From Streptomyces sp. NBC_00335 (GTDB lineage Bacteria > Actinomycetota > Actinomycetes > Streptomycetales > Streptomycetaceae): DNA of 64,000 nt. Where the stretch lies: contig NZ_CP108006.1 of NCBI RefSeq assembly GCF_036127095.1, forward strand, positions 5,571,501 through 5,635,500, in the 5' to 3' direction. This document shows positions 34,098-41,120 of this stretch, piece by piece. A model generated the notes under the pieces. That model had not been told where the DNA came from, ran no database searches, and was given only the letters and a program-made list of their open reading frames with translations. Within the stretch, counting starts at the first letter, position 1. Each line of letters starts with the position of its first letter. A program made the translations under genes and the position numbers.

Positions 34098-35084
34098 ATG
34101 GGCGCACACGCCGAGGTACGCGACGTGCGGGAAACCGCGCACGCCGCCCAGGTACGGGAGCTGACCGCCGCCGGGGCGCTGGAGGATCCGCGCTGGCGGG
34201 CGGCCTTCACCGCCGTGCCCCGGCACGTGTTCGTCCCGTACTACTACACCGGCCGCGGCGCCGGACACGAGCGGCTGTGGGCCGAGGACCCGGACCCCGA
34301 GCTGCGGGCCCGCTGGCTGCGCGGGGTCTACACCGACGCCCCGCTCGCCACCCGGCTGCGCGACGGCGAGCTGGTCTCCTCCAGCAGTCAGCCCTCGCTG
34401 ATGGCGAAGATGCTGGATGCCCTGGACGTGCGCGACGGGGACAACGTGCTGGAGATCGGCGCGGGCACCGGCTACAACGCGGCCCTGCTGTGCCACCGGC
34501 TCGGCGACGGGCTGGTCACCACCGTGGACCTGGACGAGGAGATCACCGAGTCGGCCCGCGCGCACCTGGACCGGCTCGGCTACCACCCGGCCGTGGTCAC
34601 CGGCGACGGGGCGCGCGGCTGCCCCGCCCGCGCCCCCTTCGACCGGATCCTGGTGACCTGCACGATCCCGCTGATCCCGCCCGCCTGGCTGGGCCAGTGC
34701 CGGCCCGGGGCCCGGATCCTGGCCCCGCTGTCGACCGGGCTGATCGCGCTCACGGTGCGGGACGCCGGGTTCGCCGAGGGCCGCTTCCTGCACACCTCCG
34801 CCTACTTCGTGCCGCTGCGCGGGGCCACGGCCGCGCCGCCGGGCACGTACGGGATGCCGCAGGGGATCCCGTACGAGCTGGTGGAGAACGAGCGCTTCCA
34901 GTTCATGCTCGTGCTGACCTCGGGCGCGCTGCACCCGAGGGAGGCGCTGGACCTGTGGCGGCGCGAGGACCGGCCGGCGCGCGAGCGCTTCGGGGTGACG
35001 GTCGGCGAGGCGGGGCAGTGGTCCTGGCTCGACGATCCCCAGGGGCCCTACGTGTGGCCCCTGGGGGAGGCCGGAGCGACATAG
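34098..35084 (+). CDS. PCMT-like SAM-dependent methyltransferase
   Basis: 328 residues from ATG 34098. The domain resembles protein-L-isoaspartate O-methyltransferase: VPRHVFVPYYY and the SSSSQPSLMAKMLDAL region, then SAM motif I VLEIGAGTGYNAALL (about 120-134), VDLDEEI and GDGARGCPARAPFDRILVTC. The C-terminal 100 residues form an extra domain common in actinobacterial relatives. Such proteins either repair isoaspartate or modify peptides; there is no RiPP partner nearby, so a repair or general role is more likely. Confidence 0.82.
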   Translation: MGAHAEVRDVRETAHAAQVRELTAAGALEDPRWRAAFTAVPRHVFVPYYYTGRGAGHERLWAEDPDPELRARWLRGVYTDAPLATRLRDGELVSSSSQPSLMAKMLDALDVRDGDNVLEIGAGTGYNAALLCHRLGDGLVTTVDLDEEITESARAHLDRLGYHPAVVTGDGARGCPARAPFDRILVTCTIPLIPPAWLGQCRPGARILAPLSTGLIALTVRDAGFAEGRFLHTSAYFVPLRGATAAPPGTYGMPQGIPYELVENERFQFMLVLTSGALHPREALDLWRREDRPARERFGVTVGEAGQWSWLDDPQGPYVWPLGEAGAT

Positions 35085-35105
35085 GTCGGCTATCGACATA
35101 TGTCG
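35077..35105. promoter_or_regulatory. Tandem PadR operator sites
   Basis: A perfect 12-bp palindrome cgacatatgtcg at 35094-35105 and a one-mismatch copy cgacataggtcg at 35077-35088, 17 bp apart. They overlap the expected -35 region of the padR gene (GTG 35128). PadR proteins bind ATGT-ACAT type dyads, so autoregulation is likely. Confidence 0.8.
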
Positions 35106-35127
35106 GCTGCCGAGTTATGGTCGGGGT

Positions 35128-35541
35128 GTGAATGATCAAGCTCTCCGCGAGCCGACCCTGCTGATCCTCACGGCGATCGCCGATGCCCCGCGGCACGGTT
35201 ACGCGATCGCTCAGGAGGTCGAGAAGATTTCGGAAGGCCGCACCAAGATGCGCACCGGAACGCTCTACGGGGCCCTGGAGCGGCTCCTGGAACAAGAACT
35301 CATCGCCGTCCACGAGGAAGAGGTGGTCGACGGACGCAGGCGGCGCAGCTACGCGCTCGCCCCCCGCGGGCGGGAGATCCTGGCCGCAGAGGCGGCCCGG
35401 CTCGCACGCACCGCCCAGGAGGCGACCCGGCGGCTGGGACTCGGCGGGGCGGGCGCCTCCTTCGGCACCTCCCTCCGGGTCTCCGTCGGCGGCGCCCTCG
35501 GCGGCTCCTTCGGCATCGGCGGCGCGGTGGTGGGCTCATGA
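35128..35541 (+). CDS. PadR-family transcriptional regulator
   Basis: 137 residues. The winged helix (about 8-85) reads LLILTAIADAPRHGYAIAQEVEKISEG..., RTGTLYGALERLLEQELIAV, VDGRRRRSYALAPRG, the standard PadR-N pattern. The C-terminus is a Gly/Ala/Ser-rich tail rather than the usual helical dimerisation arm. It overlaps the next gene (ATGA), so the pair forms a regulator-membrane protein unit, and tandem palindromes precede it. Confidence 0.9.
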   Translation: MNDQALREPTLLILTAIADAPRHGYAIAQEVEKISEGRTKMRTGTLYGALERLLEQELIAVHEEEVVDGRRRRSYALAPRGREILAAEAARLARTAQEATRRLGLGGAGASFGTSLRVSVGGALGGSFGIGGAVVGS

Positions 35542-36425
35542 CCACGCTGCTGAGGCTGTATCCCGCCGCCTACCGGCGGGAGTTCGGCGACGAGATCGCC
35601 TACGCGTACCACGAGGCCACGCGGGGGGCGGGGGCGCCCGCCCGAGTGCGAGAAGGCGCCGACGTCGCCGGACACGCCCTGCGGATGCGGCTCGGCCTGG
35701 GCTCCACGGGACGGCCCGGCCGCCTCCTGGCGGCGCTGGCGCCGTTCGCCCTGGTCGCCATCGGGGCGTGCGCGGCCGGCTGGATGGGACTGATGCGCTA
35801 CGCCCTCTTCGGCGGGGGACCGGTCGGCGCCGGCTTCGTGCTGCTGGCGGCGGGATACCTGGTCATGCTGTTCGGCGCATTCCTCGCACTGGCGGGCCGC
35901 TGGTCGGCGGGCAGTTGGACCGTGCTGGCCGGAGTGGTCGTGGAGCTCGTCGCCACCACGATCCGGATGGGCATCGGCGGCATCGGGATCCAGGCGCTCT
36001 CCAGCACCCCGATGCTCGTCCTGGGTCCGGTCCTGCCCCTGGCCCTGGTGGCGGTGGCGTGCCCGCCCGACCTGCGGCCGGCCCCGCGGATCCGCACCCG
36101 GGCCGGGGTGGCCGCGGTGCTGGCGTGGACGCTGGTCCTGGCGGGCGCCGTGCTGACGGTCCCGCTGGTGTACCCGTTGACCTGGCTGCGCTTCGTCGTC
36201 CCGGTGGCCGCCGGACTGCTGCTGGCCGGACGCCCGGCGTTCGCCCGGCTGCGCACCGCACCGGCCGTCCTGCTCGCGGGACTGCCGTTCCTGTACTTCG
36301 GCGCCACGCCCGGGTCGCTGCCCCCGCTCACCCTCGCCGGCCTGCTCATCCTGCTGCCGGTCACCGCCGTGGTGGTGAGCGTGCGGCGCCGGCGGGGCGC
36401 GCGGGACCCCTTGGTCGGCGGCTGA
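35538..36425 (+). CDS. Integral membrane protein co-transcribed with padR
   Basis: 295 residues. The N-terminal 55 residues are cytoplasmic (RLYPAAYRREFGDEIAYAYHEATRGAG), followed by about seven or eight hydrophobic helices ending in a basic tail (VRRRRGARD). The start RLYPAAYRREFGDE is typical of permease-like proteins controlled by PadR regulators in actinobacteria. The function is unknown; it may respond to membrane or drug stress together with PadR. Confidence 0.8.
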   Translation: MTTLLRLYPAAYRREFGDEIAYAYHEATRGAGAPARVREGADVAGHALRMRLGLGSTGRPGRLLAALAPFALVAIGACAAGWMGLMRYALFGGGPVGAGFVLLAAGYLVMLFGAFLALAGRWSAGSWTVLAGVVVELVATTIRMGIGGIGIQALSSTPMLVLGPVLPLALVAVACPPDLRPAPRIRTRAGVAAVLAWTLVLAGAVLTVPLVYPLTWLRFVVPVAAGLLLAGRPAFARLRTAPAVLLAGLPFLYFGATPGSLPPLTLAGLLILLPVTAVVVSVRRRRGARDPLVGG

Positions 36426-36443
36426 GCCTTCCCGGCCCGAAAA

Positions 36444-36474
36444 CGAAGCCCTCCGGTGTCACCGGAGGGCTTCG
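36444..36474. terminator. Very strong bidirectional terminator
   Basis: Perfect 14-bp stem (cgaagccctccggt / accggagggcttcg) with a 3-base loop between two convergent genes. It serves the padR unit on the plus strand and the FHA/VWA/PP2C/kinase operon on the minus strand. Confidence 0.9.
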
Positions 36475-36517
36475 TCGCGTTCAGGACCCGCGGCCGCGCC
36501 GGGTCAGCCGTGCGGGG

Positions 36518-37630
36518 TCAGCCGCGCCGGACTGTGATCGTGGTCCAGGCACCGACGTGGACCCGGTCCCCGTCGGCGAGCGGAACCGGCACGTACGGCT
36601 GGATCGAGTCCTCGCCGTCGTTGATCGTGGTGCCGTTGGTGGAGTTCTGGTCCACCACGGCCCAGCTGCCGTCGGGCTGCTGGACGAGCACCGCGTGCTG
36701 GTGCGAGACGCCCGGGTCCTCCGGCGGCACCGACAGGTCGATGTCGGGGGACTCGCCCGTCGAGGCACGGCGGCGGCCGATGGTGATCTGGCCGCCGACG
36801 AGCGGGAGGTGCTGCTCGGGGGAGTACGCGGGCAGGTCGAGCCCCGCCGCTTCGGGGCCGCTGCGCTGCATCATCGCCATGAAGTACGTGCGGTCCGGAC
36901 CGATGGTCGCGGTCCAGGAGCCGCCGCCCTGGGGCTGGTAGGGCTGCTGGTACGACTGCTGGGGCTGGGGCGCCTGGTGCTGCTGGTGCTGCTGGTGGTG
37001 CGGGGGCGGCTGCGGCGGCTGGTACTGCCCGGTCTGCGAGGGCTGCTGCTGGTACGGCGGCGGAGCCTGCTGCGCCTGCGGCTGCTGCTGGTGAGCCTGC
37101 GGGGGCGGCGGCTGGTGCGGCTGCTGGTGCTGCGGCGGCTGCTGGTGCTGGGGCTGCTGGTGCTGCCCGGGCGGCGGCTGCTGCTGGTACGGGGGCTGCT
37201 GGAAGTCCTGGCGCGCCGGAGGCGGCAGCATCCAGTCGTCCTCGCGCTGCAGCGGCTCGGCCGGGCGGTTGACCCGCGAGGGCCGAGAGCCCTGGTAGTC
37301 GAAGTGGTCCTGGGAGTACGCCGGCGGGGCCGCGGGCGCGCCCCGGGAGGGGGGCGGCGGCGGGGGCAGGTCCGGGGAGAGCGGTGTGTACGAGGTCGCC
37401 GCGCGCGTCAGGAAGTTGTACCGGCACTCCTCGCAGAACGGGGCCATGGCCTCGCGCGGGGTCCGGCACTGCGGGCAGAGCTCGGCCTGTGCGGTCGGCT
37501 CGCCGGTGGGAGGGTAGCCGTAGCCGTAGGAGGGCGCCCCGGGGGTGCCCGTAGGGGCGGCCATGCGGTGGCCGCAGACCTCGCACCAGTCGTCGGAGGC
37601 GGACTGGTGCCCGTTCGGGCAGGTCGGCAT
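36518..37630 (-). CDS. FHA-domain protein with N-terminal zinc ribbons and Gln/Pro-rich linker
   Basis: 370 residues from ATG 37630 behind GGAGGAAG. Two zinc-ribbon-like pairs open the protein (CPNGH...CEVCG and CPQC...CEEC, up to about 75). A long His/Gln/Pro low-complexity linker (about 95-245) follows. The C-terminal FHA domain (about 275-368) contains ITIGRRRAS, PGVSHQHAVL and STNGTTIND, which bind phosphothreonine. In mycobacteria the PknG substrate GarA is an FHA protein, so this may be a reader or substrate of the kinase encoded in the same run. Confidence 0.88.
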   Translation of the reverse strand: MPTCPNGHQSASDDWCEVCGHRMAAPTGTPGAPSYGYGYPPTGEPTAQAELCPQCRTPREAMAPFCEECRYNFLTRAATSYTPLSPDLPPPPPPSRGAPAAPPAYSQDHFDYQGSRPSRVNRPAEPLQREDDWMLPPPARQDFQQPPYQQQPPPGQHQQPQHQQPPQHQQPHQPPPPQAHQQQPQAQQAPPPYQQQPSQTGQYQPPQPPPHHQQHQQHQAPQPQQSYQQPYQPQGGGSWTATIGPDRTYFMAMMQRSGPEAAGLDLPAYSPEQHLPLVGGQITIGRRRASTGESPDIDLSVPPEDPGVSHQHAVLVQQPDGSWAVVDQNSTNGTTINDGEDSIQPYVPVPLADGDRVHVGAWTTITVRRG

Positions 37631-37749
37631 CGCGGCGCTTCCTCCTTCTTCCTGCGTCAACGAGGCAGGGTCTTCTTCTTCTGCTGCTTCTTCATCGCGT
37701 CTTCTTCGCGTCCGATCAGAGCGTCACGATCAGAGCGTCAAGCTTTACG

Positions 37750-39075
37750 TCAAGATTTTCGCACTCGAACGGTTTGAGTGGAACGCGTTTCTAGTGTCAT
37801 CTCGTCCGCGTCGGCGACCTTTGCCTTCAGTCGCACAGTACCCGCCGCCGCATCGACGACATCCACCACCTTGGCGAGCAGCTTGGCGGTGTCGGCGTTG
37901 CCCGAGGAGCTCGCCAGCTGCACGGCCCGGCCGAGCTTGGCCGTGGCCCCGCCGACGTCTCCCAGTTTGCGGGCCTCCAGACCCTGCTGGATGGCCTGCG
38001 CGAGCTCCGCCTGCCCGGTGTAGTGGGCCACCTGCGGGTTGATGGCGGTGGACGCGGCGAGATCGTCCGTCCAGACGGCGCGGACCAGGCCTTGAGCCAG
38101 GACGGCCGGGTCCTCGCCGGGCGCCCCCGGCATGAGCAGGGCGGCGCGGGCGGCGAGCATCTCCTGGCCGACGGAGGCGCCCGGGACCCGTACGCACACG
38201 TGGTACTCGCGGGACTCGTCGCCCCAGGAACCCGTCGGATAGTCCCCGGCGCGCGGGGTCGCCTCCGTGCGGCGTCCGGTCAGGTCCTGCACGGCGGGAG
38301 CGACCTGCTTGACGTACAGGACCTCCGCGCCCACCGGGGTCCACAGGCGCAGTGAGACGTCCGCCACTTCCTTGCCCATGACCTTTTCCATCATGTGCGT
38401 GAAGTCCTCGGTCAGCCGGGCCGGATCGGCCACGATGTCGGCCGTGCCGAGCAGCGCGCTCGCGATGCCGGTGACCTCCTTGACCTCCCAGTCGGTTCCC
38501 ACGCCGCGGGCGTCACAGGTGAAACGGCCCGCGCAGGCGTCGAGCGTGGCGCGCAGCACGGCCGGGTCCTCGTGCTCGTTGCGGCCGTCGGTGAGCAGGA
38601 TCCCGTGCCGGATCGCCGCGGTGGACCCGCGCAGCAGGCCGTCGGCGAGGCGCAGCCAGGTGCCGATGGCGGTGCCGCCGCCGGAGGAGAGGCCGCGCAG
38701 GGCCTCCTTGGCCTGGGCGCGGGTGGTCGCGTCGGCGATGGCGAGGCGGCCCCGCCGCGGGAACACCTCCTTGGCGACGTGCGTCCCGGCGATCACGGCG
38801 AAGGCGGTGCCGTCGCGGAGGGTGTCGACGGCGGCCGCGGTCGCCTCGCGGGCGCCGCGCATCTTCTCGGGCGGGTACTCCATGGAGCCGGAACAGTCGA
38901 CCATGATCACCACGGCGGCGCCGCCCGGGGCGACGCTTGTCCGGGTGGCCGTGGCCCCGCCGGTGGAGGTGACCGTGACGATGGCGTGGACGTCGCGGGC
39001 GCCCTCGGCGAGGAACTCGTTCTGGTACACCTCCACGCTGAAGCGCGGGGCGCTCGGCTTGGCGAAGTTCGCCAT
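37750..39075 (-). CDS. VWA-domain protein, 441 aa
   Basis: ATG 39075 follows GAGGAGGAGCG. A von Willebrand A domain (about 50-215) has the metal site DCSGS (Asp60, Ser62, Ser64) and later TDGRNEHEDP. A beta-rich domain and a helical C-terminal part (ARKLGDVGGATAKLGRAVQLASSSGNADTAKLLAKVVD) follow. No signal peptide or membrane helix, so it is cytoplasmic. VWA proteins often pair with kinases, phosphatases and FHA proteins in actinobacteria. It lies 27 bp after the PP2C gene on the same strand. Confidence 0.88.
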   Translation of the reverse strand: MANFAKPSAPRFSVEVYQNEFLAEGARDVHAIVTVTSTGGATATRTSVAPGGAAVVIMVDCSGSMEYPPEKMRGAREATAAAVDTLRDGTAFAVIAGTHVAKEVFPRRGRLAIADATTRAQAKEALRGLSSGGGTAIGTWLRLADGLLRGSTAAIRHGILLTDGRNEHEDPAVLRATLDACAGRFTCDARGVGTDWEVKEVTGIASALLGTADIVADPARLTEDFTHMMEKVMGKEVADVSLRLWTPVGAEVLYVKQVAPAVQDLTGRRTEATPRAGDYPTGSWGDESREYHVCVRVPGASVGQEMLAARAALLMPGAPGEDPAVLAQGLVRAVWTDDLAASTAINPQVAHYTGQAELAQAIQQGLEARKLGDVGGATAKLGRAVQLASSSGNADTAKLLAKVVDVVDAAAGTVRLKAKVADADEMTLETRSTQTVRVRKS

Positions 39076-39101
39076 CGGTCGCTCCTCCTCGGGGACGGGT
39101 A

Positions 39102-41117
39102 TCAGGCCTGGGCCTGCGGGGCGGCGGGGCCCGCGGCGCCCGCGGGCGGGGTCGGCGGGGTGGCCGCGAAGGGGACGACGGCCACGGTGACGTTGTCGTG
39201 CCCGCCGCCGTCGAGGGCGTGCCCCACCAAGACCTGCGCACTGTGCAGGGGCCGGACGGCGGCGTCGTGCGGAAGCACCTGGGCCATGTCGCGCGCGGAC
39301 TCGGCGTAGTTCCACAGGCCGTCGGTGCAGACCACGACCACGCCGTCGTGATCGGGCTTGAAGGTGGCGGTGTGCGGTTCCAGGTCGTACGCGTCGGCCC
39401 CGAGCCAGCCGGTGATGGCGTGCGCGCGGACGTCCGCGTAGGCCTCGGCCTCGCCCATCAGGCCCGCCGCGACCATCTGGGCCGCCCAGGAGTCGTCCTC
39501 GGTGAGGCGCCGGGGCAGGGCGGCGCGGTCGTCGGGGACCCAGTAGGCGCGGCTGTCGCCGACCCAGCCGATGGTCAGCAGGCCACGGCTGACCACGGCG
39601 CCGACCAGGGTGCAGGCGGGGGCGTTCTGGGCGCCGGGCACCTCGGGGGCGAGGGCGTTCACCGCGGCGGCGGCGGCCAGGATCGCCTCGTGCATGGCCT
39701 CCTGGGGATGGGCGCCGCGGGGGAGGGCGTCGAGGAGGGCCTCGTTGGCGGCTCCGGCGGCGGCCGCGGAGGCCTCGTCGGGGCGGCTCGCGGAGGAGAC
39801 GCCGTCGCAGACGATGGCCACGGTGGCGGCGGAGCCGTCGGGCAGCGCGGTGGCCGCCACGGCGAAGGAGTCCTCGTTGCGGTGGTGGCGCAGCCCGCGG
39901 TCGCTGACGGCGGCGACGCTCCCGAGCTCCTCTTCGAGGTGGTCCCGCTCGCGGGGCTGCGCGTGGCCGCAGTGCTCGCAGTACCCGTCGGTGTCCACCC
40001 GCCCGGCGCGGCAGGCCACACAGGTCTTCCCACCGGCCTCCCCCTGCGGGGCGGCGCCCTGGGGGGCTTCGCCCCCGGGGCCGTGGCCTTGTCCCGCGGG
40101 GCCGCTGCCGTACGGGGCTTCGCCCTCGGGGTTCCCGCCCTGGGGGGCGGGGCTGCCGTACGGGGCTTCGCCGGCGGGCGTGTCCCCCTGCGGGGCGGAA
40201 CTGCCGTAGGGGGTGCCGCTCTCGGGGTTCCCGCCCTGCGGGGCTGAGCTGCCGTACGGGGCTTCGTGTCCCGGGCCGGGGCCCTGGGAGCCGCCGTACG
40301 GGGCTTCGCCGCCGGGGCGGTGCCCCTGCTGGGCGGGGTGGTCGTAGGGGGAGGCGTGCTCTCCCGGGCCCGGGGTGCCGTACGCGTCGTAGCCGTCGTA
40401 ACCCGGTCCGCCCGCGGAACCCGGGCCTTGGGCGCCGGCCCCGTAGGGGGTGGTGTCCGCCGGGTGCCGGCCCTGAGGGGGTGCGGTGTACGGGCCCTCG
40501 GGGGCCGGAGGCGTGCCGTGGGGGTCGGACCAGCCGGAGGGGCCCGACACCAGGGTGGGGGCGGCGGTGGAGACGCTGCCCCAGCCGGGCGCGGCCTCGC
40601 CGGCGTACCCGGGGGCCGCCGGTTCGGCGTAGCCGCCGGAGTGCCGGGGTGCGGGGGCCTCGTCGGGCGACGGGCGCCCGCGCGTGGCGGGGATCCCGCC
40701 CGCCGGGGTGGCCTGGCCGGTCGCGCCCGCGTGAGCAGCTTCGGCGGCCGGGGCAGGGGCGGCCGGGGGCATGTGCGCCGCGCCCGCCGGGGCGAACGGC
40801 TCCGCCGGGCCGGCCGCGGCCGGGGTGCCCTGCTCAGCCGGATCCGCCGCGAACCGAGCGGGGGAGGGCGGAGCCGCCGGGGGCACGGCCGCGCCCGGAC
40901 CGGCCGAGGGCGGGAAGCCCGCCGCGGCCGAGGGCGCGCCCGCCGGGGGCACGGATGCCGCGCCCAGCGGGGGCGTGGGTGGTGTCGCCCCTTGCGGGGC
41001 GCGGGGCTCCGAGGGGGCGGTGGTGGTGAGGGCGTAGCCGCAGAGGCCGCAGAAACGATCACCCTCCTCCAGCGGTTCCGCGCAGCTGGGGCAGCCCGAC
41101 AGCCGATGCATCGACAT
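39102..41117 (-). CDS. PP2C-type Ser/Thr protein phosphatase with zinc ribbon and repeat-rich linker
   Basis: About 671 residues; ATG 41117 (or 41111) directly follows the kinase stop. The N-terminal zinc ribbon CPSC...CGLCG is followed by a 330-residue Pro/Ala/Gly linker with imperfect EAPYGS-APQG repeats (DNA about 40050-40340), then a second ribbon CVAC...CEHCG. The PP2C catalytic domain (about 405-655) has SDRGLRHHRNEDSF, VAIVCDGVSSASRPD, GWVGDSRAYW and VVVCTDGLWNYA, with the metal-binding aspartates in place. It should reverse phosphorylation by the kinase encoded immediately upstream. Confidence 0.92.
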   Translation of the reverse strand: MSMHRLSGCPSCAEPLEEGDRFCGLCGYALTTTAPSEPRAPQGATPPTPPLGAASVPPAGAPSAAAGFPPSAGPGAAVPPAAPPSPARFAADPAEQGTPAAAGPAEPFAPAGAAHMPPAAPAPAAEAAHAGATGQATPAGGIPATRGRPSPDEAPAPRHSGGYAEPAAPGYAGEAAPGWGSVSTAAPTLVSGPSGWSDPHGTPPAPEGPYTAPPQGRHPADTTPYGAGAQGPGSAGGPGYDGYDAYGTPGPGEHASPYDHPAQQGHRPGGEAPYGGSQGPGPGHEAPYGSSAPQGGNPESGTPYGSSAPQGDTPAGEAPYGSPAPQGGNPEGEAPYGSGPAGQGHGPGGEAPQGAAPQGEAGGKTCVACRAGRVDTDGYCEHCGHAQPRERDHLEEELGSVAAVSDRGLRHHRNEDSFAVAATALPDGSAATVAIVCDGVSSASRPDEASAAAAGAANEALLDALPRGAHPQEAMHEAILAAAAAVNALAPEVPGAQNAPACTLVGAVVSRGLLTIGWVGDSRAYWVPDDRAALPRRLTEDDSWAAQMVAAGLMGEAEAYADVRAHAITGWLGADAYDLEPHTATFKPDHDGVVVVCTDGLWNYAESARDMAQVLPHDAAVRPLHSAQVLVGHALDGGGHDNVTVAVVPFAATPPTPPAGAAGPAAPQAQA

Positions 41118-41120
41118 CAA

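Noticed and set aside
34098..35084. PCMT-like methyltransferase as part of a RiPP cluster
   Set aside because: No precursor peptide, dehydratase, cyclase or exporter next to it; the neighbours are globin and PadR genes.
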